Of a stretch of 64,000 nt of DNA, positions 24,319 to 34,779 are shown piece after piece; position 1 is the first letter of the stretch; every line of letters begins with the position of its first letter. The position numbers were made by a program, and so were the translations under genes. The stretch comes from Bradyrhizobium sp. CB1717 (lineage in GTDB: Bacteria > Pseudomonadota > Alphaproteobacteria > Rhizobiales > Xanthobacteraceae): the NCBI RefSeq assembly GCF_029714325.1, contig NZ_CP121666.1, positions 6,417,001 to 6,481,000 on the forward strand. Direction: 5' to 3'. A model generated the notes under the pieces. That model made no database searches and had not been told where the DNA came from. It worked only from the letters and a program-made list of their open reading frames with translations.

Positions 24319-25266
24319 ATGAAACAAAAATCTTCGACCGCGAAATCTGCCGTGGAAAAAGCGTCACCAAGCCGGCTGCAGCGGGAACTGTCGGCCGGGA
24401 TCATGGACCTGATCCGGAGCGAAGGGCTCGCTCCCGGCACGCGCCTTGCCGAAGTCGCGCTCGCCGAACGCCTGCAGGTCTCGCGCACGCCGGTGCGCGC
24501 TGCGCTGAAGCTCTTGGCGCGCCGCAAGCTCGTGCATGCCGGCGCCAGCCGCGGCTATTTCGTCGCTGAGGCCGCCCCCGCCACGCATAAGGCACCGCCA
24601 AAGCCGAGCCCCGACGAGACCGACCGGCTGTTCCTCGCGATCGCGCGCGACCGCCGCGCCGGCCGGCTGCCGGAGGACGTTTCCGAGCGCGACCTGATGC
24701 AGCGCTATGACGCGACACGGCCGATCGTGCAGCGCGTGCTCAGCAAGCTTGCCGAGGTCGCCGCGGTCCAGCGCAAGCCGGGCCATGGCTGGCGCTTCCA
24801 GCCGACGCTCGCCGACACGCAGGCGCGCGACGAGAGCTACCGATATCGTCTCCTGATCGAGCCGGCCGGCCTGCTCGAGCCGGGCTTCAGGCTCGATCCG
24901 GCCTGGGCGGCCGAGATGCGCCGCCGTCATCAGGAGATGCTGGCGATGCCGTGGAGCGACACCGCCAGCATCGCGCTCTACGAGATGAACGCGGCCTTTC
25001 ACGAAGGCCTCGCCGCGGCATCGGGCAACCGCTATCTGCTGGTCGCGGTTCAACAGCAGAACCGGCTGCGGCGCTTCGGCAACTACGACTGGGCCTTCGG
25101 CCACGAGCGCGTGATCGTGAACTGCCGCGAGCATCTCGCCATCCTCGACCAGCTCGAAGCCGGCCAGAACGAGGCCGCAGCCGCGCTACTCCGCCGGCAT
25201 CTCGAAGGCGCAGCAAAGCTCAAGCGCAGCCCGGTGAGTTCCAACACGCCATCCAAAGCCTCCTGA
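24319..25266 (+). CDS. GntR-family regulator with a second winged-helix-like segment
   Basis: A 315-residue regulator. Residues about 20-85 form the GntR winged helix (LSAGIMDLIRSEGLAPGTRL, VALAERLQVSRTPVRAALKLLARRKLV). Residues about 98-165 read like a second, weaker winged helix (LFLAIARDRRAGRLPEDVSERDLMQRYDATRPIVQRVLSKLAEV). The C-terminal part is an all-helical FCD-like effector domain with ALYEMNAAFHEGLAAASGN. ATG 24319 is chosen as the family start. It is divergent from the C45/peptide-importer operon and 17 bases ahead of an aminotransferase gene, so it probably controls both in response to an amino acid or acid ligand. Confidence 0.85.
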   Translation: MKQKSSTAKSAVEKASPSRLQRELSAGIMDLIRSEGLAPGTRLAEVALAERLQVSRTPVRAALKLLARRKLVHAGASRGYFVAEAAPATHKAPPKPSPDETDRLFLAIARDRRAGRLPEDVSERDLMQRYDATRPIVQRVLSKLAEVAAVQRKPGHGWRFQPTLADTQARDESYRYRLLIEPAGLLEPGFRLDPAWAAEMRRRHQEMLAMPWSDTASIALYEMNAAFHEGLAAASGNRYLLVAVQQQNRLRRFGNYDWAFGHERVIVNCREHLAILDQLEAGQNEAAAALLRRHLEGAAKLKRSPVSSNTPSKAS

Positions 25267-25283
25267 CCTTTGCAAGAGTTGCC

Positions 25284-26627
25284 ATGACCATTAATGCCTT
25301 CCCCTCCAACAGCCCCCTCACCCGCGAGGCCATGGAGCCGTTCTGGCTGCCGATGACGCCGAACCGCCAGTTCAAGTCGAAGCCGCGCATCTTCGTCGGC
25401 GCCGAAGGCATGCATTACGTCACCGACGACAACAGGCGCATTCTCGACGGCATGGCAGGGCTGTGGTGCGTGAACGCCGGACATGCGCAAAGGCGCATCG
25501 TCGAGGCGATCCAGGCGCAGGCGGCGAAGCTCGACTTCGTCTCCTCGTTCCAGATGAGCCATCCGGCCGCCTTCGAGCTCGCCCGCCGCATCACCGAGAT
25601 CGCGCCTGACGGGCTCGACCACGTCTTCTTCACCAATTCCGGTTCGGAATCGGTTGACACCGCGCTGAAGATCGCGCGCGGCTATCACCGCGCCCGCGGT
25701 GACGCCAGCCGCATTCGCTTCATCTCGCGCGCAAAAGCCTATCACGGCATGGGCTGGGGCGGCCTGTCGGTCAGCGGCATCGTGCGCCACCGCAGGGATT
25801 TCGGCCCGCTGCTGCCGGAAGTCGACCACCTCCCGCACACCCACGATCCGGAGCATGCGGCGTTCTCGCGCGGGCAGCCGCAATGGGGCGCCCATCTCGC
25901 CGATGAGCTGACAAAACTGCTGCAGGTGCACGATCCCTCGACCATCGCCGCCGTCATCGTCGAGCCCGTCACCGGCTCCGGCGGCGTGCTGCCGCCGCCG
26001 GTCGGCTATCTCGAGCGGCTGCGCCAGATCTGCGACCAGCACGGCATTCTGCTGATCTTCGACGAGGTCATCACCGGGTTCGGGCGGCTCGGCGCGGCGT
26101 TCGGCGCCAACGCCTTCGGCGTGACACCCGATCTCATCACCTGCGCCAAGGGCATGACCAATGCCGCCGTGCCGATGGGCGGCGTCATCGTCAGCGGCAA
26201 GGTTTACGACGCGCTGATGCAGGGGCCGGACAACGCGATCGAGCTGTTCCACGGCTACACCTATTCGGCCCATCCGCTGGCCTGCGCGGCGGGTCTTGCC
26301 GCGCTCGACGTGTATCAGGATCTCGGCCTGTTCGAGCGGGCCCGCCGCCTCGCTCCGGTGTGGGAGACTCATGCGCACGGCTTGCGCGATCTGCCCCACG
26401 TCATCGACATCCGCAACATCGGGCTGCTCGCCGCGATCGACCTGAAGCCGCGCGAGGGCGCGCCGGGCGCGCGCGGCAGCGAATGCGCCAATCGCTGCTA
26501 TGAGGACGGCATCCTGATCCGCGGCAGTGGCGACACGCTGCTGATCTCGCCGCCCCTCATCATCACCGAGGAACAGATCGGCGACATTTTCGCCGCCATC
26601 CGCCGTGCCTTGGCCGCGATCGGCTGA
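25284..26627 (+). CDS. Class III aminotransferase, omega-amino acid:pyruvate type
   Basis: A 447-residue PLP enzyme of the class III family, closest in pattern to beta-alanine/omega-amino acid:pyruvate transaminases. Visible motifs are FWLPMTPNRQF near the start, TNSGSESVDTALKIAR (phosphate site), SRAKAYHGMGWGGLSVSG, LIFDEVITGFGR (Asp that binds the PLP nitrogen) and CAKGMTNAAVPMGG with the Schiff-base lysine. ATG 25284 is preceded by AAGAG. It is probably co-transcribed with the GntR gene and may remove the amino group from a product released by the C45 hydrolase. It ends nine bases from the convergent OppF-like gene. Confidence 0.92.
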   Translation: MTINAFPSNSPLTREAMEPFWLPMTPNRQFKSKPRIFVGAEGMHYVTDDNRRILDGMAGLWCVNAGHAQRRIVEAIQAQAAKLDFVSSFQMSHPAAFELARRITEIAPDGLDHVFFTNSGSESVDTALKIARGYHRARGDASRIRFISRAKAYHGMGWGGLSVSGIVRHRRDFGPLLPEVDHLPHTHDPEHAAFSRGQPQWGAHLADELTKLLQVHDPSTIAAVIVEPVTGSGGVLPPPVGYLERLRQICDQHGILLIFDEVITGFGRLGAAFGANAFGVTPDLITCAKGMTNAAVPMGGVIVSGKVYDALMQGPDNAIELFHGYTYSAHPLACAAGLAALDVYQDLGLFERARRLAPVWETHAHGLRDLPHVIDIRNIGLLAAIDLKPREGAPGARGSECANRCYEDGILIRGSGDTLLISPPLIITEEQIGDIFAAIRRALAAIG

Positions 26628-26636
26628 CGCCGGGCC

Positions 26637-27616
26637 TCAACTCACCGGCAATGCATCGAGGTGGCACGCCACCCATTGCTCGTCTCCGACAGCGCGGAGC
26701 GTCGGCTCCTCGGTGCGGCAGCGGTCGAACACGAAAGGGCAGCGGGTGTGGAAGCGGCAGCCCTTCGGCGGATTGATCGGGCTCGGCACGTCGCCGCCGA
26801 GAATGATCGGATTGCGCTGGGCGCCGGGCTCGGGCAGCGGCACCGCCGAGAGCAGCGCCTTGGTGTAGGGATGCCTCGGCGCGGCAAAGATCTCGCGGCG
26901 CGGCGCCACCTCGACGATCTTGCCGAGATACATCACCGCGACGCGATGGGTCATGTGCTCGACGATGGCGAGGTCATGGCTGATGAACAGCAGCGCCAGG
27001 CCGAATTTCTTCTGAAGGTCCTGCAGCAGATTGACGACCTGCGCCTTGACCGAGACGTCGAGCGCCGAGACCGCCTCGTCGCACACGATCAGCTCGGGCT
27101 CGGCCGCGAGCGCCCGCGCGATGCCGATACGCTGGCGCTGGCCGCCTGAGAACTCGTGCGGCCGGCGGTTCAGCGCCTCGCGCGGCAGGCGCACGGTGTC
27201 CATCAGCTCCGTGACGCGAACCTCGAGATCTTCCTTCGACTTGGCGAGGCCGAAATTGCGGATCGGCTCGGCGAGGATGTCGCGCACACGCATGCGCGGG
27301 TTGAGGCTGGAGAAAGGATCCTGGAACACCACCTGCACGCGGCGGCGCATCTGGCGCATCGTGCTCGGATGCGCGTCGTCGATGCGCTGGCCGTCGAGGA
27401 TGACCTGGCCCGAGGTGATATCGAACAGGCGCAGGATGGCGCGGCCGACCGTCGACTTGCCGCAGCCGGACTCGCCGACCAGCGACAAGGTCTCGCCGCG
27501 CGCTATCTCGAACGACACGCCGTCGACCGCATAGACGAATTCGGTTTGCCGTCCGAAGAGGCCCTTGTTGATCGGAAAATGCTTCTTGAGGTCGTTGACC
27601 TGGAGCAGCGGAGGAC

Positions 27617-27620
<4 letters not shown>
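26637..27620 (-). CDS. Peptide-type ABC transporter ATPase (OppF/DppF-like)
   Basis: A 327-residue ATPase with Walker [11 protein letters not shown], signature [10 protein letters not shown], Walker [13 protein letters not shown] and the C-terminal oligopeptide-binding extension [19 protein letters not shown], whose cysteines mark the OppD/OppF family. It is the last gene of the second peptide-type operon and overlaps the OppD-like gene by four bases. Walker B has Ala in place of the usual Pro after DE, as in many OppF proteins. Confidence 0.93.
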
Positions 27621-28606
<986 letters not shown>

Positions 28607-28625
28607 CGTGATCAGCCCCGCACTA

Positions 28626-29549
28626 TCACAGGCTCTTGGCCATGCGCGGATCGAGCGCATCGCGAAGGCCGTCGCCGAGCAGGTTCACGGCGAGCACGGT
28701 GACGGACAGGAACGCCGCCGGGAAGAATACGATATAGGGCTTGACCTGCCACAGCGCGCGGCCTTCGGCCATGATGTTACCCCAGGACGGAATGGTGGGC
28801 GGCGTGCCCGCGCCGATGAATGACAGGATCGCCTCGGTGATCATGGCGCTGGCGCAGATATAGGTCGCCTGCACCAGCATGGGCGCAACCGTGTTGGGCA
28901 GGATGTGGCGCAGAATGATCATCGGCGTGCGCGTGCCGCAGGCCACCGCCGCGTCGACATAGGGCTGCTCGCGCAGCGACAGCACCACGCTGCGCACGAG
29001 GCGCGAGACGCGCGGGATTTCCGCTATGGTGATGGCCAGGATGACGTTCCCCACGCTGCCGCGCGTAAGAGCCATCAGCGCGATGGCGAGCAGGATCGGC
29101 GGGATCGACATCAGGCCATCCATGAAGCGCATCAAGATGCCGTCGGCCCAGCGGATGAAGCCCGAGACCATGCCGATCGCAAGACCCGCCGCGGATGCGA
29201 AGATCGCGACCGACAGGCCGACCGTGAGCGAGACCCGCGCGCCAAACAGTACGCGCGAATAGATGTCGCGGCCGAGCACGTCGGTGCCGAACCAGAAATC
29301 GGCCGACGGCGCCCGCGTCCGCTTGGCGGGCGCAAGCGCGGTCGGATCGACGGTGCCGAGATAGGGCGCGAAGATCGCGATCAGCACGAGGGTCAGCAGC
29401 AGCGCGCCGCCGATCGCGACCGTCGGATGGCCGCGCAGCATTCCGATGAAGCCGCGCCGGATCTTGACCGGTCGGAGGATCTCCGGCAGCTGCGGCGCAA
29501 GAACGAGACCGGCCGGAAGCGATTGCGGGTTGACGGTGATGTCGGTCAA
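28626..29549 (-). CDS. Peptide-type ABC transporter permease (OppC/DppC-like)
   Basis: A 307-residue permease. A 35-residue polar N-terminus precedes about six membrane segments, with [30 protein letters not shown], the EAA loop [28 protein letters not shown] and the end [15 protein letters not shown]. Its start overlaps the OppB-like stop by four bases; 19 bases separate it from the ATPase gene. Confidence 0.92.
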   Translation of the reverse strand: MTDITVNPQSLPAGLVLAPQLPEILRPVKIRRGFIGMLRGHPTVAIGGALLLTLVLIAIFAPYLGTVDPTALAPAKRTRAPSADFWFGTDVLGRDIYSRVLFGARVSLTVGLSVAIFASAAGLAIGMVSGFIRWADGILMRFMDGLMSIPPILLAIALMALTRGSVGNVILAITIAEIPRVSRLVRSVVLSLREQPYVDAAVACGTRTPMIILRHILPNTVAPMLVQATYICASAMITEAILSFIGAGTPPTIPSWGNIMAEGRALWQVKPYIVFFPAAFLSVTVLAVNLLGDGLRDALDPRMAKSL

Positions 29550-30487
29550 TAGCGGATCCTCGGGTCAACGAGCGTATAGGTGACGTCGATCATCAGATTG
29601 ACGAGGACGTAGACGAAGCTGAACAGCAGCACGATGCCCTGGATGACCGGATAGTCGCGGCGCAGGATCGCGTCGATCGTGAGCCGGCCGAGCCCGGGAA
29701 TCGCGAATACGCTTTCGGTGACGACCGCACCGCCGATCAGCAGCGCAATGCCGATCCCGATCACGGTGACGATCGGCACCGCAGCGTTCTTCAGCGCATG
29801 AATGAACAGGATGCCGCCCTGCCCCAGGCCCTTGGCCTTGGCGGTGCGGATATAGTCCTGCTGCAGGACTTCGAGCATGGCGGCGCGGGTGATGCGCGCG
29901 ACCAGCGCGATGTAGACGCAGCCGAGCGCGATCGCCGGCAGGATCAGGTTTTCCAGCCACGGCCAGAAGCCCTGCGTGAGCGGCGTATAGCCCTGCACCG
30001 GCAGCCATTCGAGCTCGAGCGCGAAGACGTAGGCGAGCATGTAGCCGACCACGAAGACGGGCAGCGAGAAGCCGAACACGGCAAAGCCCATGATGACGCG
30101 GTCGATCAGGCTGCCGGCCTTCCAGGCCGCCACCACACCGAGCGGCACCGCCACCACGATCGTGAGCAGCAGCGTGACGATCATCAGCGACAGCGTCGGT
30201 CCGAGACGCTGCCCGATCATCGCCGAGACCGGCAGATTGGTGAAGATCGAGGTGCCGAGATCGCCATGCAGGATGCGCCAGACCCAGCTTCCGAACTGGA
30301 CCAGGAAGGGCCGGTCCAGCCCCAGGCTCTGGCGGATGCGCTCCACATCCTCCGGGCTTGCCTGATCGCCCGCGATCACCACGGCCGGATCTCCGGGCGC
30401 GATGTAAAGCAGGCTGAACACGAACAGCGCGACGATTGCCATGACCGGCAAGGTCGCGACGATGCGACGGAGGATGTAAGAGAGCAT
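29546..30487 (-). CDS. Peptide-type ABC transporter permease (OppB/DppB-like)
   Basis: A 313-residue permease with about six membrane segments. IAPGDPAVVIAGDQASPEDVERIRQSLGLDRPF near residue 29 and the EAA loop DYIRTAKAKGLGQGGILFIHALKNAAVP are characteristic. It follows the binding-protein gene by 17 bases and makes the pore with the OppC-like partner. Confidence 0.93.
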   Translation of the reverse strand: MLSYILRRIVATLPVMAIVALFVFSLLYIAPGDPAVVIAGDQASPEDVERIRQSLGLDRPFLVQFGSWVWRILHGDLGTSIFTNLPVSAMIGQRLGPTLSLMIVTLLLTIVVAVPLGVVAAWKAGSLIDRVIMGFAVFGFSLPVFVVGYMLAYVFALELEWLPVQGYTPLTQGFWPWLENLILPAIALGCVYIALVARITRAAMLEVLQQDYIRTAKAKGLGQGGILFIHALKNAAVPIVTVIGIGIALLIGGAVVTESVFAIPGLGRLTIDAILRRDYPVIQGIVLLFSFVYVLVNLMIDVTYTLVDPRIRY

Positions 30488-30504
30488 CTGGCCTCAACGC
30501 ACGA

Positions 30505-32109
30505 TCATGCAGACTTCGACACGCCCCAGAACAAGGGCAACGGTCCCTTGGTCACGCCGGAGACGTTCTTGCGCCACGCGGTGTAGCTCAGGAAGAAGCC
30601 GGTCGGAGCGTAGACGACATCATCGATCGCCGCCTTGTTGAGACGGCCGATGGCGGCCTTCTCCTCGTCGAGGTTCTTGGCCTCGAACCACGACGCGACC
30701 TCCTTTTCGGTGCCTGCGCTGGTCGGCCAGCCGAACCAGGCCTTGTCGCCGTTGGCGCGGATCGCGGTGTAGGGAGCCGGATTGACGCAATCCGCGCCCG
30801 CGTGCCAGGTGTGGAACATGTTCCAGCCGCCCTGTCCGGGCGGTGTCTTCTGCGCGCGGCGTGAGCCGACCGTGCCCCAATCGGTCGCGACGAAGTCGAC
30901 ATTCATGCCGAGCTTCTTGAGGAGGTCGGCGGTCACGTCGCCCATCGCCTTGGTGATCGGCTGGTCCTGCGCGACGAGACACGTCACCGGCTGGCCGGAA
31001 TAGCCGCTCTCGGCGAGCAGCTTCTTGGCGGCGTCCAGATCGCGCTTGCCCTTCAGAATCTCGCCACCCACTTCGGTGTAGAGCGGCGTATCCGGCGTGA
31101 AGTAGCCGGGCAGCGGCTTCCACAGCGAATTGTCGTCGCCGACGATCGCGCGCATGTAGTCTTCCTGGCTGAGCGCCATCAGCACCGCGCGCCGCGCCTT
31201 GACGTCGTTGAAGGGCGGATAGAGGAAGTTCATGCGGAACGAGCCGACATTGCCGAGGGGATCGCCGATATCGACGCTGATGTTCTTGTTCTTCTTCAGA
31301 ACCGGAACGAGGTCCGCGATCGGATTCTCCCACCAGTCGATCTCGCCGTTCTGCAGCGCGGCCGCCGCGGTTGCCGGATCCGGCATGATCACCCACTCGA
31401 CGCGATCGACCATCACCTGCTTGCCGCCGGCCAGCCAGGACGGCTTCTCCTGACGCGGCACATAGTCGGTGAATTTCTCGAACACGGCTTTGGCGCCGGG
31501 GACCCACTCGCTCTTGGCGAACTTCAGCGGACCGGAGCCGACATATTCGGAAATCTGCTTGAACGGATCGGTCTGCGCGATGCGCTCGGGCATGATAAAG
31601 GCGCATGGCGAATTGTTCTTGCCCAGCGCGTAGAGCATTTTCGGATAGGGCTGCTTCAGCACCCATTTGAAGGTCCGGTCGTCGACGGCCGTCAGCTCCT
31701 GCTGGAGCGCCTTGATCATCAGGCCCATCGGATCGCGCGCCGCCCAGCGGGTGAGGCTCGCCACGACGTCCTTGCTCAGCACCGGCGCGCCGTCGTGGAA
31801 TTTGAGGCCCGGGCGCAGCTTGAACGTCCAGGTCGTGCCGTCGTCCGTCACTTCCTCTGACTCGACCATCTGCCGCTGCGGCTGGAACGAGGAGTCGATG
31901 CCGTAGAGCGTGTCCCAGACCATCGCGGCTGCGTTGCGCACGACATACTGCGTGCCCCAGATCGGGTCGAAATTGGCGAGATTGGCCTGCGGCACGAATC
32001 GCAGGGTGCGGGCCGCCGCGCCCTGGCCGATCGCCGGGGCCGAAAGGCCACCCGTCAATGCCAGTCCGCCCGCGCCAGCCAGTCCCTTCAATACCGTCCT
32101 GCGATCCAT
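30505..32109 (-). CDS. ABC transporter binding protein, SBP family 5, with Tat-type signal
   Basis: A 534-residue periplasmic receptor. ATG 32109 is preceded by GGGAGGA. The start MDRRTVLKGLAGAGGLALTG followed by GLSAPAIGQ has a twin-arginine motif (RRTVLKG), suggesting export by Tat as a folded protein. The mature part shows NLANFDPIWGTQYVVRNAAAMVWDTLYG, FKLRPGLKFHDGAPV and GSGPLKFAKSEWVPG, all family 5 blocks. First gene of the second peptide-type operon; the upstream region has a sigma-54-like promoter. The ligand is not predictable. Confidence 0.92.
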   Translation of the reverse strand: MDRRTVLKGLAGAGGLALTGGLSAPAIGQGAAARTLRFVPQANLANFDPIWGTQYVVRNAAAMVWDTLYGIDSSFQPQRQMVESEEVTDDGTTWTFKLRPGLKFHDGAPVLSKDVVASLTRWAARDPMGLMIKALQQELTAVDDRTFKWVLKQPYPKMLYALGKNNSPCAFIMPERIAQTDPFKQISEYVGSGPLKFAKSEWVPGAKAVFEKFTDYVPRQEKPSWLAGGKQVMVDRVEWVIMPDPATAAAALQNGEIDWWENPIADLVPVLKKNKNISVDIGDPLGNVGSFRMNFLYPPFNDVKARRAVLMALSQEDYMRAIVGDDNSLWKPLPGYFTPDTPLYTEVGGEILKGKRDLDAAKKLLAESGYSGQPVTCLVAQDQPITKAMGDVTADLLKKLGMNVDFVATDWGTVGSRRAQKTPPGQGGWNMFHTWHAGADCVNPAPYTAIRANGDKAWFGWPTSAGTEKEVASWFEAKNLDEEKAAIGRLNKAAIDDVVYAPTGFFLSYTAWRKNVSGVTKGPLPLFWGVSKSA

Positions 32110-32172
32110 GAAGTCCTCCCGATAGTGCCGCGATGCCAGCTGTTCATTGGCCAAGGGCAAGTGAAACCGAGC

Positions 32173-32190
32173 CCATTTGCAAGCAAATGG
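32173..32190. repeat. Palindrome overlapping the sigma-54-type promoter
   Basis: CCATTTGC-AA-GCAAATGG has perfect 8-base arms; an outer pair GCCCATTT (32171-32178) and AAATGGGC (32200-32207) adds a second symmetry. It overlaps the -12 part of the promoter at 32197-32182, so it could be an operator. No T-run follows in the leftward direction, which argues against a terminator for the upstream operon. Confidence 0.5.
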
Positions 32191-32197
32191 TATGCCA
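32182..32197 (-). promoter_or_regulatory. Sigma-54-type -24/-12 promoter of the second peptide-type operon
   Basis: On the minus strand this reads TGGCATACCATTTGCT, two mismatches from TGGCACGNNNNTTGCW (both in the CG of the -24 box) with exact GG-N10-GC spacing and a perfect TTGCT. It lies 73 bases before the binding-protein ATG, giving a leader of about 60 bases. Confidence 0.6.
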
Positions 32198-32263
32198 GTA
32201 AATGGGCCTCCGCCAGCGGGATCTCATCGACTTTTTGGCTGGCCCACGTTGACTTGCACGGAG

Positions 32264-33934
32264 TTAGAGAGCAGCCGCGAGCACCTCGCCGGTCTCGATA
32301 TGCGGGATCGCCTCGACCAGCTTGCGGGTGTAGTCGGTCTTCGGATTATCGAACAGCGCCCGGCTCTCGCCCTGCTCCACGATGCCGCCATTGCGCAGCA
32401 CGATGGTGCGGTCGCATAGCATGCGCACCACGTTGAGATCGTGGCTGACGAACAGGAGCGCGATGTCATTTTCGCGCCGAAGGCGATCGAGCAGTTGCAG
32501 CACAACCGCTTGTACCGAGACGTCGAGCGCAGCGGTCGGCTCGTCCAGCACGAGCAGCCGCGGCCGGCAGGCGATGGCGCGGGCAATGCCGACGCGGGCC
32601 TTCTGGCCGCCGGAGAGCTGGTGCGGGAAACGCGGCAGCAGATCGAGCGGCAACCCTACCCGTTCGGCGCATTCTTCCACCCGCTTGCGCAACGCATCGC
32701 CAACGCGCATGCCGTCGAGCCGCATCAGGGGATGGGCGATACAGTCGAACGCCGTGTAGCGCGGGTTGAGGCTCTCGTTCGGGTCCTGAAAGACCATCTG
32801 GATGTCTTTACGAAAGCGCGAGCGATGGAAATCACGCGACGCGACATGGCCGATCGACTGCCCGTCGAACACGATGTCGCCTTCGCTCGGATCGATCAGC
32901 CGGCAGATCATGCGCGACGTCGTGCTCTTGCCGGAACCGGATTCGCCGACGAGACCGACGCTCTCGCCGCCGGCCATCGTCATCGAGAAGTCGGCAACCG
33001 CGGCAGAGCCCTGGTCGAAACGTTTTGCGAGCTTGCGCACTTCCAGCAGCGGCGGCGTCCCGTGCGCGGGCGCCGGCCGGGGCTTGCCGACGACAGTCGC
33101 GTAACGCTCGCGCTCCTCCTCCGTCACGAGATCCTCGATCCGGGACGTCGCAGTCGGCGATGCCGCAACGAGGCGCCTCGTATAGGCATGCTGCGGTGTG
33201 CTGAAGAGCGTCCTGGGGCTCGCCTCTTCGACGATGCGGCCGCGCTCCATCACGGCGATGCGGCGGCAATAGCGTGCCGCGAGCCCGAGGTCGTGCGTGA
33301 TCAGGATCGTCGCCATGCCGCGCGCGGCGGCGATGTCCGCGAGCAGATCCATCACCACCTTCTGCGTGGTGACGTCGAGGCCGGTGGTCGGCTCATCCGC
33401 AATCAGGAGCGCGGGATTGCAGGAGATCGCGATCGCGATCATCACGCGCTGGCACATTCCGCCGGAGAGCTCGTGCGGATAGGCATTCATCCGCGCCTCG
33501 GGATCGCGGATCTGCACCGCGCGCAGCAGGTCCAGCGCCTCGGCGCGCGCGGCGTCTTTCGATATTTTCTTATGCGTGAGGATCGCATCCGCGATCTGCA
33601 AGCCGATCGCCCGGATCGGGTTGAGCGCCGCCCGCGGGTTCTGGAAGATCATCGACATCGCGGCGCCCTGGAGATGACGGAGGTCATCGCCCCGGAGCTT
33701 CGTCACGTCCTGCCCGCGAAACAGGATTTTTCCGCCGGTGACGCGCCCGGCGGTATCGAGCAGCCGCGTCGTGGCAAAGCCGGTCACGGACTTGCCCGAG
33801 CCGCTCTCGCCGACGAGGCCGAGCATCTCGCCAGCCTCGACGTTGAGCGTGACGCCGCGCACGGCTTCGACCATGCCCCGCCGAGTCGAGAACGAGACGT
33901 GGAGGTCCTCGATCCTGAGCAACTCTTCGCTCAT
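32264..33934 (-). CDS. Peptide-type ABC transporter, fused double ATPase
   Basis: A 556-residue protein with two nucleotide-binding domains. Domain 1 has GESGSGKSVT, LSGGMCQRVM and [13 protein letters not shown]; domain 2, after a linker near residues 265-285, has GESGSGKSTT, LSGGQKARVG and LLVLDEPTAALDV. ATG 33934 overlaps the permease stop by four bases. The signature of the second domain has KAR where most have RQR, a small departure. It is the last gene of the third peptide-type operon, which also carries the binding protein and two permeases. Confidence 0.93.
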   Translation of the reverse strand: MSEELLRIEDLHVSFSTRRGMVEAVRGVTLNVEAGEMLGLVGESGSGKSVTGFATTRLLDTAGRVTGGKILFRGQDVTKLRGDDLRHLQGAAMSMIFQNPRAALNPIRAIGLQIADAILTHKKISKDAARAEALDLLRAVQIRDPEARMNAYPHELSGGMCQRVMIAIAISCNPALLIADEPTTGLDVTTQKVVMDLLADIAAARGMATILITHDLGLAARYCRRIAVMERGRIVEEASPRTLFSTPQHAYTRRLVAASPTATSRIEDLVTEEERERYATVVGKPRPAPAHGTPPLLEVRKLAKRFDQGSAAVADFSMTMAGGESVGLVGESGSGKSTTSRMICRLIDPSEGDIVFDGQSIGHVASRDFHRSRFRKDIQMVFQDPNESLNPRYTAFDCIAHPLMRLDGMRVGDALRKRVEECAERVGLPLDLLPRFPHQLSGGQKARVGIARAIACRPRLLVLDEPTAALDVSVQAVVLQLLDRLRRENDIALLFVSHDLNVVRMLCDRTIVLRNGGIVEQGESRALFDNPKTDYTRKLVEAIPHIETGEVLAAAL

Positions 33935-34779
33935 GTGCGCATGCGGGGATCGAGAATATCCCGCATCCCGTCCCCGAGCAGATTGAAGCACAGCACGGCT
34001 ATCATCAGCGCAAGGCCCGGAAAGGCCACCAGCCACCACCGTCCCGTGGAGATGAAGCGCGCGCCTTCCGCGACCATGATGCCCCATTCCGGCGTCGGCG
34101 GCTTGACGCCGAGGCCGATGAAGGACAGACCCGCGGCATTGAGAATGGCCCAGCCGAGATTGAGCGAGATCTGCACCGCCATCGCCGGCAGGATGTTCGG
34201 CAGCAGGAAGCGCAGCACCACCGAGAAATGGCTCTCGCCGCAGGCGCGCGCGGCCTCGACCCAGCCGACATTGCGCCGGACGTTCACTTCGGCGCGCGCG
34301 AAGCGGATGTAGAAGGGCAGATTGATGATCGCAGTCGCGATCACGATGTTCTCGATCCGGTTGCCCAGCGCCGCGACCATCGCCATCGCCAGCACGAACA
34401 GTGGAAAGGCCATCATCACGTCGACGAAGCGGCCAACCGCACGGTCGAGCCGGCCGCCGGCATAGCCGCAGAACGAGCCGACGACGGCGCCGATCACGAA
34501 GGAGATGCCGACCGCAGACACCGCAATCGCGAGATCCAGCCGCGCAGCAATGATGAGACGGCTGAACACGTCGCGCCCGAGCTGGTCGGTGCCGGCGAGA
34601 TGGGCCGCGCTCGGCGGCTGCAATGCCTCCGAGACATTGGAGACCACGGGATCATAAGGCACGATCCAGGGCCCGAAGATCGCGAGCAGGACGAACAGCG
34701 TCACCCCGGCCGCGGCCACCGCCGTGAGCGGATTGCCGCGCAGGATCCAGACGGAGTGGCGAAGGGTTGCGCTGGTCAT
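33931..34779 (-). CDS. Peptide-type ABC transporter permease (DppC-like)
   Basis: A 282-residue permease with about six membrane segments. AHLAGTDQLGRDVFSRLIIAARLDLAIAVS near residue 60, the EAA loop GWVEAARACGESHFSVVLRFLLPNILPA and the end NLLGDGMRDILDPRM identify it. ATG 34779 overlaps the DppB-like stop by four bases. Confidence 0.92.
   Translation of the reverse strand: MTSATLRHSVWILRGNPLTAVAAAGVTLFVLLAIFGPWIVPYDPVVSNVSEALQPPSAAHLAGTDQLGRDVFSRLIIAARLDLAIAVSAVGISFVIGAVVGSFCGYAGGRLDRAVGRFVDVMMAFPLFVLAMAMVAALGNRIENIVIATAIINLPFYIRFARAEVNVRRNVGWVEAARACGESHFSVVLRFLLPNILPAMAVQISLNLGWAILNAAGLSFIGLGVKPPTPEWGIMVAEGARFISTGRWWLVAFPGLALMIAVLCFNLLGDGMRDILDPRMRT

Noticed and set aside
32171..32207. Rho-independent terminator
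   Set aside because: The hairpin has no T-run in either direction and coincides with a promoter-like element.
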